Shown: piece after piece, positions 44,382 to 55,630 of the stretch
Numbering within the stretch: position 1 is the first letter of the stretch
How the letters are laid out: the number at the start of each line of letters is the position of its first letter
NCBI RefSeq assembly: GCF_003086295.3
Contig: NC_092050.1
Coordinates: 144,119,699-144,183,698, forward strand
Direction: 5' to 3'
Source: Arachis hypogaea
Taxonomy: Eukaryota; Streptophyta; Magnoliopsida; Fabales; Fabaceae
Length of the DNA: 64,000 bases
Position numbers and translations under genes: made by a program
Notes under the pieces: generated by a model
What the model was told of the DNA's origin: nothing
Seen by the model: only the letters and a program-made list of their open reading frames with translations
Databases searched by the model: none

Positions 44382-47029
44382 ATTCTCATTCACAATAATC
44401 ATTTCTGTCTCGTAGCTTCTTCAATTTCTCTAATTCTCACTGCATTAATTCTTAATTCTGTGTTTGTGAATTCATCTCTTGATTGCAAAAATGTTGTCAT
44501 TGTTCTCATTCTCACTCTCACGAATCATGTTAAGGTACTCTCCTTATTCTGTTCCCCACTCCGCTTTCCGTCTTTGCTTGCCTTCAACTTCATCCCTACA
44601 CTCTCACTCTCACTCTCAGTCCCACTCACATGATAAAGATGTTGATTTCTTCACTCGCTTGCTCTCTATCTCTATGCGTCCTTCTCCATCCATCAACTCC
44701 TTTAACATGATTTTGGGGGCTTTTGCCAAGAGAAACGATTTCCCCACCGCCATTCTCCTTTTTCAGAAATTGCAAGCCAGGGGAATCGCTCCCGACTTGT
44801 TTACTTTGAACATCTTAATCAATTGTTGTTCCAGCATGGGTCGTATGAAGCTTGCTTTCTCTGGGTTGGCCAAGATTCTCACGATGGGTTATCAACCTGA
44901 TACGGTAACATTGACAACAATCCTGAGAGGTCTCTGTCTCTGTGGTAATGTTGAGAAAGCACTACACTTTCATGATAGAGTCCTGGCTTTAGGATTTCAG
45001 TTTAATAAAGTTACTTATGGGACCTTGATTAAGGTACTCTGTAACACCGGATACAGATCAGCTGCTATTCAAGTGTTGAGAAAGACCCTACCATTGCTTG
45101 GGATTATTCCTAATGTCATCATGTACAGCGCAATTATTGATAGCCTGTGCACGGAAAACCTTGTAGCTGATGCTTTTTATTTATTCTCTGAAATGCTTGC
45201 TGAGGGAATTACTCCCGATGTTCAAAGTTACAATATCATGATTAATGGCTTCTGCAAAAGTAAAATGCTAGATGAAGCCTTGATTCTCTTTGAAGAAATG
45301 CTTCGTAAGTATTTGGTTCCAAACACGGTAACTTACACCACTCTTATTGATAGCTTGTGCAAATCAAAGAGAATCTCTTGTGCTTTGGAGCTTTTAGTCA
45401 AGATGCATGATAGAGGTCAACCCGCTAATGTAGTCACTTACAATTCCTTGTTGAATGGGATGTTCAAAAACCAACAACTTGACAAGGCACTTAAATTATT
45501 CTCTCAAATGAAAGAGAGTGGCATTGATCTAAATATAGGCACTTACAGTATACTTATTGATGGCCTATGTAAAGGTGGAAGACTTTCAGATGCAAGAGCG
45601 ATTTTCCAAGATCTTTCTGCTAAAGGCTGTCCTCCAAATGTGAGGACATACAATATTATGATCAATGGACTCTGCAAAGAGGGCCTGTTTAAAGAAGCAT
45701 TGACCCTGCTGTTGGAAATGGAACACAATGGTTGCTTACCAAATGCTGTGACTTTTCTAACTCTTATTCATGCTTACTTTGAAAAAGATGAGAATGACAT
45801 GGCGGGAAAACTTCTTCAAGAAATGATTGCTAGAGGCTTATTGAATTGATAAAAGAAGGTAAGATACATCAACTGAAATTGAAATTACATCTCTATTGTT
45901 GCTGAATATTATCATAGTTCTGTAAGTCAGAGGACTTTGGCAATGCCATAACATCAATTAATTTTGCACTTTCGATTTTTGCAATTGCTATCATCCTTTT
46001 TAATTCCACTGCTTTGTTGATTCTTTTGATGATATTCCTAGTTATAGCTTACAGGTTTAGTGTTTAAGATCTCTTTATAGCAATTGAGTGTTCTTTACTG
46101 TTATTCTATAAGATGATATATTTATCATGCTAAGCAAAACTAAAAAGATTGAAAATTTTGTTTTGTTGTTTGTTCTCTGCTATTCTGCTGTGCAACTTAT
46201 CTTTCCTTATCTTTGTAGGAACCGTGTGTATATATATATATATATCAAACCAATTCCTGACTGTTTTATCATAAGCAACCATGAACTATTGTATATTTGA
46301 TTGAATCCTCCAGGAATTGTCATTAAAGGAAAATTAAGTAGGTATCGAGGATTTATTCTTAGGCTTTATGGTTTTCATTTCCATCTTAAAAATAAACCCA
46401 CCTTCTAAAATGCATGTCCCTTCTTTTCATCAGCCTAAGCAACATCGAGTTAAGGTTAATATGGTTCAGTTATCTCAAAATTTTTTACCATTTTCTTAAT
46501 GAATTCTAATCAGTTGTATTGCTTGGAAATTGCCCTGCTGAAAATATCTACATTATCAAATACTTTTTCGGAGACATTATTCCATTGTCTCTAAGTCTCT
46601 GTTTATAAGCATTTTCAAAAAACTCTTACTGGTTTGGAGTTTTGTTGCGTGGTGTTGTGATGGGGGTGTTAAAAGTGAAACAATACAGAACTCTTTGGAA
46701 TTGCATTTGATTTTATTTGGTGAATTTCCTTGCATAATTATTGTATTTATTTATTTATTTATTTTCAATCGGATGTTGTATGATATAGCTTCACTGTTCA
46801 TATTTATGAAAGTGATTTTGATCTTGTATTGGTGGTTGACTTTGATTGAGGCTTGACATGGCTTTCATCCTTGTTACGTATGAGTAAATATAGCTGGCTA
46901 CACATTAATCCGTGTTATATGTATAAATTTAACTGGCTAGTGGCTACACATAAATCCAAACAATGTTGAAGCTCTCTAGTGTGAATTTTCCTTTATACTT
47001 TGATTTGTGTTTGGCCCCTTCGGAATCAA
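44382..47029 (+). repeat. Segmental duplication, right copy (PPR gene and flanks)
   Basis: Counterpart of 21519-23888. The downstream flank carries small insertions relative to the left copy, including a longer (TA)n at 46230-46245 and a repeated GGCTACACATAA-type stretch near 46900-46960. Confidence 0.85.
44491..45849 (+). CDS. RF-like mitochondrial P-class PPR protein (452 aa)
   Basis: Probably binds and processes or stabilises a mitochondrial RNA, as restorer-of-fertility-like PPR proteins do. The start is the ATG at 44491. The first about 65 residues are basic and Ser/His-rich (MLSLFSFSLSRIMLRYS..), a likely mitochondrial presequence. Eleven 35-residue repeats run from about residue 68 (SINSFNMILGAFAKRNDF) to the end (AVTFLTLIHAYFEKDEND). 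Typical cores are SYNIMINGFCKSKMLDEA and TYNSLLNGMFKNQQLDKA. Repeat 4 has one extra residue. There are no introns in the coding region. Repeats 6-10 are very alike, as expected of RFL genes. The repeat-closing Asp/Asn residues that help base choice are kept (GIAPD, GYQPD, GIIPN). The gene is complete. The paralogue 23 kb to the left has lost repeats. Confidence 0.92.
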   Translation: MLSLFSFSLSRIMLRYSPYSVPHSAFRLCLPSTSSLHSHSHSQSHSHDKDVDFFTRLLSISMRPSPSINSFNMILGAFAKRNDFPTAILLFQKLQARGIAPDLFTLNILINCCSSMGRMKLAFSGLAKILTMGYQPDTVTLTTILRGLCLCGNVEKALHFHDRVLALGFQFNKVTYGTLIKVLCNTGYRSAAIQVLRKTLPLLGIIPNVIMYSAIIDSLCTENLVADAFYLFSEMLAEGITPDVQSYNIMINGFCKSKMLDEALILFEEMLRKYLVPNTVTYTTLIDSLCKSKRISCALELLVKMHDRGQPANVVTYNSLLNGMFKNQQLDKALKLFSQMKESGIDLNIGTYSILIDGLCKGGRLSDARAIFQDLSAKGCPPNVRTYNIMINGLCKEGLFKEALTLLLEMEHNGCLPNAVTFLTLIHAYFEKDENDMAGKLLQEMIARGLLN

Positions 47030-47950
47030 TTGTGAGACACTAGAATTCTTCTCAACTTATTCGGTTTCTAGTTGAATCCATACTCACTGGATTTCAAGCT
47101 TCAAAAATCACTTTTCTCATGAAACAAACAAAAATCACTTCATCTCAAACGAATAAAATATTGATGTTGGTATAAACTTTGGAAGGTCGATCTTTGCATT
47201 ATAATTAGCTTCATTTATATACTTTCATTCTAACTTTGTGTGGTGTGTGCTGCATAAAACAGTTTTTGACTTGAGCAAACAGTACTCCAAATAAACATTT
47301 GATACTGCAAAGGGCATAGTTTTGCTTTATGGTGAGAGTATGAATATACAATGTGTTTTGATATTGCAAGTTCATCAAGAACAAGATGGCTCTGTCATCA
47401 AGAGTTGTTTCAGATTCTACAGAAAGGGAAAAATTTAACATAGTTAACCAATTCTTTGTTCATTTTCACTGAAATACAAAATGGGAGCAAAAGTTGAATA
47501 GTATTTTTTATTTTTTATTTTTTTCATTTTTTTGGTTTTCGTTATGCAATCTGCAATGGAGTTCTTTTCAGGTTCTACCATTTGTAGGCACAGGTAATTT
47601 AACTTTTGTTATGTCATTGAGAAGTTGTGGTTCTACCTTGGAGCAGAAGGAAAAATTGATGGTGCTGGCAATTGTTGGCGCTATAAGTAGTGACCGCTAG
47701 TATATTTAAGAACAGTGCTAGGGAACTAAAAGGGTATTAGCCAAAAATTAGCCAAATACCTTTAAGTGAATCCAAAATCTCTACGAGTTAATATATATGG
47801 ATGTTTCTTTTGCTAAGTATCAGAATGTTTCTTTTGCTAAAATATAACTGGATATGTAATTATTTTTGCTAAAATATAACTGGATATTTCTTTTGTTAAG
47901 TATTAGGATATATTTTTTTTCATATTAAATGAATGTTTTTTTTATATTTT
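47030..47950. other. Unique region between PPR duplication and F-box pseudogene
   Basis: No firm gene. At 47573-47697, after a T-rich tract and an AG, a plus-strand open piece reads STLEQKEKLMVLAIVGAISS. It is exon-like but unrecognised. 47790-47900 repeats GGATGTTTCTTTTGCTAA-type words three times. Confidence 0.45.
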
Positions 47951-47959
47951 TGTAATTGT

Positions 47960-48973
47960 TCAAGGACTCCTTTTGACTCTGATGAATATGAACGGGTGGA
48001 GTGAAGAACTAGAAATGGAGCTGAGGGAGGTTATTGAAGTTGTGAAGAGAAAAGATGTTGAAGATTATGAGAGGCTTGGAAACAAGGCACTGAAAGCAAA
48101 CAAGATTCTGGCCATTGTAGGCCCCTTGCTCACTGCCATTGCAGCTTTGGGATCTGTGTTTGTGGCGGGAATAAGGGTGCAGGTGTGGTTTCTGCCATGG
48201 CTGGGTCAATGGTAGCTGTAGTCAACGCTTGAGCATGAGCGGGCAGTAGAGGTGGCAATATGTACCCTACCCGCGGGTACCCAACCCGACCCCACCCAAT
48301 CGGGTAGGGTTGCCAATCCGATCCGCAGCGGGTAGGGTAGGGTGCGGGTAGGGTTTTCGTACGGATCGGGTAGGGTGCGGGTTGAGCCTCAACCCTACCC
48401 GACCAACCCGCACTCTATATATGTTTATGTTATATACTTATACAAAAATATGTTTTTAAGTGGATGTTGAATCAAAGACCTCGCATTAAATGCAAAAGAT
48501 CCTTAACCACTAAAAGAAAATCATTAATTGATAATTTAATATTTTTTTTTTTACATAAAAATCAGTTCTATTTTAAATTATCATCAAGTTATATAATAAT
48601 GTATATTTTTTGTAACCCGCGGGTTAAGAGCGGGTAGGGTTAGGGTTGGAATATTCTCAACCTGCAGGTAGGGTTACGGTTGGATCCAAATCCTACCTTA
48701 CCCTACTCATTTGTCACCCCTAGCGGGCAGGTAGGGATGGTGTTTGAGATGTACAGAAACTGTGGTGGGTTCTTCAAGCAGTTAGAAGAAACAGTTGAAG
48801 CCACGCTTGAAGAGAATGAGTTTGACAAGAGAGAGAATGGACAAGTGTTTGAATTGAAGGTGGCTTTGCAATTGGGAAGAAGTGTGTCTCAGCACAGAGA
48901 ACTCACTTCTAAATCAGCTTCTTGTCGAGCCGAAGGGATTTCCATTGATGAATTTGCAAGCAAGATGTTCTAA
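47960..48973 (+). pseudogene. At4g22030-like F-box family protein, 3' part, frame-broken
   Basis: The left piece reads [20 protein letters not shown], then [20 protein letters not shown] and [12 protein letters not shown]. It then shifts frame to [19 protein letters not shown]. The right piece, past a MITE, reads GQVGMVFEMYRNCGGFFKQL, EETVEATLEENEFDKRENGQ and KVALQLGRSVSQHREL, ending DEFASKMF and TAA. This order matches the C-terminal part of the plant family annotated as probable F-box protein At4g22030, as I remember it. Two further frame slips flank the MITE, around CTTGAGCATGAGC. The N-terminal half with the F-box is not present. Not functional. Confidence 0.65.
48247..48722. mobile_element. 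476-bp hAT-type MITE with perfect 8-bp TSD
   Basis: Perfect duplications GCGGGCAG at 48239-48246 and 48723-48730. Termini TAGAGGTGGCAA and, as the complement of the right end, TAGGGGTGACAA fit the hAT consensus T/CAGGGGTG. Sub-terminal parts are rich in GGGTAGGG and its complement (CCCGCGGGTACCCAACCCG). The centre is AT-rich. No coding capacity. It interrupts the F-box-family pseudogene. Confidence 0.9.
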
Positions 48974-50198
48974 TCGTTTATTAACTATATCTATATTTCT
49001 TAACCTGACACTCTGACAGTGAGAGAGAGGGGTCTATGTGTGTAATTGTTGGAGGTGGGTAGGTTAATGTGAGAGAGAAGAAGAAGATTTTTATAGATTT
49101 TAATTAAGTTTGTTTAATTTAATCAATTTTAAATTTTTAAATTTTGAATTTAAAAAATTTAAAATTAATTAATTATTAATATAAATTAATGTGGTTTTGT
49201 TTAGTTTTTGGCTGATAAACTCTTGATTCCGTATACTTTTCCTATTTCTATTTAAAATCTTTTGTTGCGTCATCTTTTAAATACTTCTCTATCTCATTTT
49301 TATTGAGTTCACTTGGCTTTATTTTTCGTGTTTGCTTCTACTTTTTCAAAGAATCTTCAATCATAATGCTATCATTGTCACTTGTCTCTAAACTAGAATT
49401 TGGTTCAATATCTGAAGAAAAGTTAGCATTTCGAAGGTTCGCTAATTTTGCCTCCAAATACTAATTTTTCCTGCACATGTCCTTCCAATTCCTAATTTTC
49501 GATTATCATCATTCAATCATAATTTTTCTGTCCAAATTGAATTGGAATTGAAAAGCTCAAGTTATCGCCACTTGATATAGTCTAATAGTTATTATCAAAC
49601 AATTAGAAAAAGTTTGAATGCTTAATATGTACAAGTTGAAGAAAGTTCCTTGAAGCAAGAATGTTACTGCAAGTTGGTGAAGTAATGCACTGCTTATATC
49701 ATTTTTAATAATTAAGAATGATTATTTTATTACTTGTAGTAACTTGTTACCTTATCTATAAAATGGCATGAATACTTTTATACTTTGAGATTTCTTCATA
49801 TGAATAAAAATGTATTGAGTTGTTTAAAATTTTCTTTTTGAGTGTATTATTGATGAGTTGGAGAGTCAAAAATATAGTAGTGCTATTTATATGAGCAAGT
49901 AATCTTGAAGTCAATTAATAGTGGGTATTATATTTATATTTAGTATTAGAGTTGGTTAATCAAGCACTAAGTATTTGAGAGTTTGTGAGGTATGGAAGAG
50001 CTCTCACATAGTTCTTTGTTCATAGAATTAATATGACAAACACTTTCAATGTTATATGATTCGATCCTAAATTAGATGGGAAATTTGATTATAGTTATTG
50101 AAAGACTTTGATATCTACCCATTTGAAGACTCAAAACCTGTAAAAACTCTTATTAAATATGTTGCTATATGAGATTATTTTACATTTGTTCAGCTTAT
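48974..50198. other. AT-rich spacer
   Basis: No gene recognised. GAGAGAG-rich leader-like text at 49020-49090 and long A/T runs at 49095-49190. Confidence 0.5.
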
Positions 50199-50640
50199 TT
50201 GTATCAGGACTGTCCTGCAAACATGTAGTTGCTGCTATAGCTAGACTATGGAGACAAAATTTAAAGCCAGAGAATTTCGCACATAAGTGACTCACAATAG
50301 ATGCCATAAAGGCTACTCATGGGGAATTAATCAAACCAGTTAACTCTGAAGAGTTTTGGAAGGAAACTAATTTGCTGTGTCCTGAGGCACCAAAAATTAG
50401 GAAACCTTCTAGAAGACCAACTAAGAAGAAGAGTGTTGATGTGGTGGCTGAGTCTCAAATAAAAAGAACAAGGTCACAAAGTCAAGAAGGCCTTCTAGGT
50501 AATATGCAGTAAACGTGGACAGAAGAGCCACTATCATAGGACAAGGAAAGGTGCACCAATAAACCTGAATTAGCAACAAAAAAAAGGCAAAATAAACCAA
50601 ATGGAAATCAATCAGAACAAACTCTTGCAAATCAGAACTC
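50199..50640 (+). pseudogene. MuDR/MURA transposase C-terminal fragment (SWIM finger and tail)
   Basis: The text FVSGLSCKHVVAAIARLWRQ carries the second half of a SWIM zinc finger (C.H form CKH). It continues NLKPENFAHK, a stop, LTIDAIKATHGELIKPVNSE and CPEAPKIRKPSRRPTKKK. After a frame slip a zinc knuckle is seen as CSKRGQKSHYHRT, where the second and last Cys are Arg. This is the end of a plant Mutator transposase. The catalytic part is absent, and no terminal repeats were found around it. Confidence 0.85.
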
Positions 50641-51537
50641 AGAACAGGTAAAATTGTGTTGTTTTGTTAGCATACTCTGTGAAGTCTTTTGTAACACTCG
50701 AGTTTTTTTTGCAAACTAAATAATAATTTATTTATAATTCATTATTTTTGTTTAGGATTTTATCTTCAGAAATTTATTTATTAATAGTAATTAAATCAAA
50801 TTTTATGATACTTTGAGTTTAAAAAATTTATTAGGATTCTTATATATAATTTTCATAATTATTGAATATTTTTTTAATTTAAATTTTAAAGTTTTAGAAA
50901 TTAAGATATAATGAGAATTTAAAAATTTAAATTGAATAATTAAAATATTCAGTATAACTTTAGGGTAATTTGCGTAATTAAAATATTTGGAGAAAAAACT
51001 TATCAAATAAATTTTTTTTTTTGCGTTTTACATATAAATAAAAAAATTGCAATTGCATCTGATATTTCAAAAAGTTGTAATCTGATAAGCTTTTTTTCCA
51101 AATATTTTAATTATGTAAATTGCTCATAATTTTATGAACTAAAAAGAATTTAATTAAATTATCTCTAATTTAAAATTTAAATACTTATTAAAAATTAGGG
51201 TAAAACACTATAATAAGCCAAGGAGAATGAAATTTTACACAAATTAGCCAAATGAAAAACTGGTTCATGAATCCACCAATGCACATTACTATATAGTTCG
51301 AATCAGGTTCATTCGAACTCTATTCACACATAATTCGAATCATGTTGATTCGAATTATACACAAACGCGCACACACACTAATTCGAATCATGTTGATTCG
51401 AATTACACTCACACACGCTGCATATAGTAATTCGAATTGACCAGATTCGAATTACTCATGATTTAAATCTGCTCATTTTTTATTAAAAAATTAATAATTG
51501 ATTATAAAAATTAATAATTTAAAAATTAAAAAATATA
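50641..51537. other. AT-rich flank left of the Sirevirus-type element
   Basis: No gene. Very AT-rich to 51200. AATTCGAAT palindromes cluster at 51297-51460, then AT-rich again up to the target duplication ATATA at 51533-51537. Confidence 0.5.
51297..51460. repeat. Cluster of ATTCGAAT palindromes
   Basis: TTCGAA-centred palindromes occur about nine times in about 160 bp, several as the motif AATTCGAATCATGTTGATTC followed by GAATTA, separated by CACACAC stretches. Looks like a locally repeated module. Confidence 0.8.
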
Positions 51538-53476
51538 TGATGGTTTCAGTGGTTAAGAGAAGGGGGGTTGAATCTTAGCCCCCTTTTTATGTTGCTAACA
51601 CTTGCTGAACTCAGAGGAGACTTTTCTGTTTTTGCTCGTCACTGGACACGAGCAACTTTGTTTTGTCTCGTCCCTAGCCACGAGACTTTTCTTTTTTTGT
51701 CTCGTCACTTGGCACGAGATAATATTAGTTTTTGCTCCTGTGCAGTAGAAATAGAAATGTAGGAGAGAAGAGTTGAAGATTACACCCAGATATATCCTAC
51801 TTCAGCTGCTAAGTGCAGTGCAGTCTACATCCAGTCTCCATCACAAACATGATGGAATTTCACTATAATCAATCTGATTACAACTTGTAAAGTGCTAACC
51901 CAACTTACAAGGGGATTCCCACAGAATCATGAAACACAACATAGATGAACAAAGGAACTCTAAGACATCTATGGCTTTTTCTTTTAATTTTGCGTTCTCT
52001 GCCTTTTTCCGCTCTATGGCTTTTTTCATACAAACCTCACTGTTTGTCTTTTTCCATGAGACTCAAGACATGACAAAATTAAACATAAAAATACTAAACA
52101 GAATACATTGAAGGAGAAGAGAAAACTGTTAGCTCAGGTAGCTCTGAGAACACTGTGCCTTGCACTCTCAAATTTTCTCCTTGCTTCAAACAGTGGCTGT
52201 CCACCCTTAATATAGAAGAGGGAAGCCTCCACTTATTGAAGCCAAAATCGAACCAACTTCTTCCTCCTTCAACAAAACCGGTTCGGCCACAAGGAGAGAG
52301 AAGAGATAACCATGCATTAACCAACATGCAATTACCTCTAGTCCTTTCTTGATCATCACCCTTCATCAATCCGAGCTCTCCATCCTTGGCTTGCTCTCCA
52401 AGATGGAATTCTGGCCCTTGATGCTTTATGATGATGATGACTTCATCCGCTTCAATCTCTGCCTTCAACCATCACTTCGCTACTCTAGCTACTCCCTGTG
52501 GTGGTTGAGCAGAATCAAAGACAAGCCATGCTTCAAGAATCTCCCTTGCTGGCCGAGATCTTCTTCTTCCTTTTTGAGCATGCAAAGCTCAAGATAACCT
52601 CACCAAATCTGACCACATTTGGTAAGTATCTTAGCCACAGCTCATTTTTATTTTAGTATGTTTTCTTGCCATCATTATCTTGATGGTCTTGATGCATGCA
52701 ACTTCATTTCGGTAGCTCCATGTAGCTTCCATGGCTTTCTTTGTTTTCTGGATATTGACCGAAAAGAAGAGAGAGATGAGAGAAAATAAACAGCTTGAAG
52801 CAAAAGCAATTCAAATGTAATAAACCAATTAGTTGGTGAAAGTTGCTTTTACTTCCCTAGCTTAGAGTGGCGTGTAGTCATTACACCCATCAATCAATTC
52901 AGCTGAACTTTTCTCTCTCATGTTCCCCATGCATTAATTAACAATGTAATAGATTTTGAAATCCATCACATGATTAAAGGCTTGGTTCCGTTGGAAGCAT
53001 TTTGCTTTCATTTTTCTTTGGTTTCGGACCAAGTTTGGAACCATGCATCACAAATAGAGTTTGGGCTTGTAGCATTGAATTTGAAACTGGCCCGTTTAGT
53101 TAACATTTGCTTTCTTGATGAGATTTGTTTCGGATCAGCATGGAAACATTCATCAAAATTCAAATTGGGCTTGGTAGCAATAAAGCTTAATCTGACCCAA
53201 TAAAATTTTGATTCCTTCAAACTAATTGGGCTTAGTGATACTATTTAAATTCTGGCCCAATAGTAACATTTGCTTTCCTGATGGATTTTTAGATCAAGCA
53301 TTGTATACAAAGGAAAGCTTTCTTTGGGCTTGCTGTATTTCATTTATTTTCGGCCCAATAATAAAACCTGCAACAAAAATTATTTAATCAAATCAGATTA
53401 TTAATTTTTGCAGTTAATTATTTTTAATAATGTTTAGTCATCATAAATATTAATTAAGAGTTTTCCAAACTCAACA
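51538..53476 (-). repeat. 3' LTR of the Sirevirus-type element
   Basis: 1939 bp and nearly identical to the right LTR. By eye I count about twenty single-base differences. Open frames inside it (for example at 52094-52468) occur equally in both LTRs and match no protein I know. Confidence 0.95.
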
Positions 53477-53490
53477 ATCTCCCCCTTGAT
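53477..53490 (-). promoter_or_regulatory. Polypurine tract (plus-strand primer site)
   Basis: On the minus strand ATCAAGGGGGAGAT lies directly before the TGTTGAG start of the 3' LTR, the expected primer for second-strand DNA synthesis. Related tracts lie at about 53570, 53591, 54172 and 56140. Confidence 0.85.
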
Positions 53491-54370
53491 GACAAACATT
53501 ATTAAAATTGAAATGGAAAAAAATTTAGAGATTGAGTAAAGAATACTCCCTTTGATTTGAATTTCTCCCCCTTTCAAAATGTCACAATGCTCCCCCTTGA
53601 TGTATGCTTATGTTACCGAGGGAAGTACTTAACCTGTAACATTTTTAAATCAAGCTTCAAGTAGTAATGTTAGTTAGCATATTTTATGATGCTAAATGCT
53701 TGATTTATGAGCAGTTTTAATTGATAATCAAAAAACTTATTTGATATCATAAACTGATTTACTGCTCAAACAATTTCATACAAAAAGTATCAAAATGTTT
53801 TTTAAATCCTTTCCTGTTAAAGATATCAGAGCAAAACATCATAATGGAAAAGTATTTGAACAAACAAATAGGACAGTTTTATTACATAGTTTAAAGGAAC
53901 TGCCAAAAATAAGTTTTTAATCCAAAAAATTTATCAATGATGAATCAGTAATCAGGCATTAAAATAATTCCACCATCATTATAAACCAAATGCCAAATGA
54001 TTATTAATTAATCCTGATAAACTAAGCAGCAACCATAGTGAATGCAATAACAACATGCATTCTTTGAACAAGGGTGATCATGAATTTTCAATTTTGAAAA
54101 TTTCATCCCCTGTTCTCCTGTTTTCCTTCAGCCCCTGTTTCGTTCCAATTTCAATTTTGGAACTTAAATTTCCTCCCCCTTTTGTCATCATGGGGGCACC
54201 TGCACAAGACATTGTTATAGAAAACAGAATATGCCATATAACAGTCCAAAACATAACCAAATGGTGTCATCAAAGTATCACCTAGGTAGCTATTGTCAAT
54301 TGCAACCCTAACAAAAAACAAAAGAGCTAATTGAGCCAAATTGTGCCAATATCAAATAGTAACCAGAGAG

Positions 54371-55630
54371 TTAATCATCGAAAAGATTAAAGTAAGGTTC
54401 CTCCTCGGCGCCATCACTGCCAGCTTCTTTTTCAAGGCTTTCCAACATTAGACTGACCCTCTCTTGACATTTCTTCCATGCCAATTCATTCTCATAAGCA
54501 AGTTTGCGGGTAGACTTGTGAAATTGAACCATGAGATCGAACATATTGGTGAATTCTGTGAGAATCTCTCTGAGGGAACCAATCGTCTTTGAGGATTCTG
54601 GGCGGCCTTCAAAGTCATCATCAGATTTCTTTCCTCTTTTTGCAGCTCCGTCTGCTCTGATCATGGAAACACGGTTCTCTACATCCTCATTGGTTAAATC
54701 TACCTTAAAGTACTCAAAAATGCATGTAAGAAACATTCCATAAGGTAGATTAGCCTTTTTTGTACTTTTCACAGACTCCCACATGTGACGAATCATAATA
54801 TAGCTAAATGAAATAGGAGTTGAAGTAACTAAAGCAAATATTATGAGACAATCAGATACAGTTACCCTGTTGTGAGAACCACTTTGAGGAGTGAGAATGT
54901 GAGTTATGATGCGATGCAGCAGAGAGTTAGTTGGACCCAGAGCCTTATGAGTCGGAACAGTTCCATCTAGGCCAGAGAGATTTTCACAGATTTCATGAAT
55001 CACTTGTTTGTATGTAACTCCCACATGTGAGTCCCATTTATCACTCATATAAACCTTTGGTCCTTCATCAATGTATCCAAGGGCAGAAGAGATTGTTTCA
55101 GAATCCAATATGATTTGAACCCGTTTTACATAAGAGTGAAGGCTGCCATCAATAAACCTTAGATTTGCATAGAACTGCCTAACCAGCCCTGGGTACACCA
55201 TTTTATGAATATGAAGCAGAGGTGACCATTTAAGACCTTCAAACATGGGCTGTAAATCTAGTCCTTTGGATGTCAGAGATTTTAGATTCACTAGATAAGA
55301 GAGACACAAGTGCCATTTCTCTAGGACGTCATTGTGGAATTCAAAAGCAGCACACGTAGAGAACCTGGAAGGATCGAAATGTGAGTGTTGTTTGTGAAAC
55401 TTGTTCTTGAACTCCATTGACCCAAGGTTTGCGGGTTCTCTGGTCTCATGGAACTCGAAACCCTTCGTCTTCTTGGAACTCTTTCCGGATGCATGTGGAG
55501 AGGTTCTTTTCGGCGATGATGGAGAAGGTGAGGTATGAGACTCCTCTACTTCCTCTTCAATGCTGGGCTCCTTCGCCTTCTCGCTCTTCCTTCTTCCAGA
55601 AGATTTTTGAGCAATAACTTTGCGCCTCAT
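54371..55630 (-). CDS. Extra ORF downstream of pol (env-like position), 419 aa
   Basis: An uninterrupted frame between RNase H and the 3' LTR, the place where Sireviruses carry an env-like ORF. The N-terminal third is highly charged and Ser/Pro-rich with Lys-rich nuclear-signal-like text (GKSSKKTKGFEF). The middle is globular (KWHLCLSYLVNLKSL, VYPGLVRQFYANLRFIDGSL, GVTYKQVIHEICENLSGLDG). The end has a helical, acidic tail (MVQFHKSTRKLAYENELAWK). I see no signal peptide and no convincing membrane segment, so an envelope role is not supported. It resembles the putative plant transposon proteins annotated in legumes. It is open while pol is broken. The nearest ATG is at 55630. Confidence 0.75.
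   Translation of the reverse strand: MRRKVIAQKSSGRRKSEKAKEPSIEEEVEESHTSPSPSSPKRTSPHASGKSSKKTKGFEFHETREPANLGSMEFKNKFHKQHSHFDPSRFSTCAAFEFHNDVLEKWHLCLSYLVNLKSLTSKGLDLQPMFEGLKWSPLLHIHKMVYPGLVRQFYANLRFIDGSLHSYVKRVQIILDSETISSALGYIDEGPKVYMSDKWDSHVGVTYKQVIHEICENLSGLDGTVPTHKALGPTNSLLHRIITHILTPQSGSHNRVTVSDCLIIFALVTSTPISFSYIMIRHMWESVKSTKKANLPYGMFLTCIFEYFKVDLTNEDVENRVSMIRADGAAKRGKKSDDDFEGRPESSKTIGSLREILTEFTNMFDLMVQFHKSTRKLAYENELAWKKCQERVSLMLESLEKEAGSDGAEEEPYFNLFDD

Noticed and set aside
51929..53220. Open frames inside the left LTR of the Sirevirus-type element, repeated in the right LTR
   Set aside because: They are LTR sequence read as protein, present twice for that reason alone, and show no known domain.
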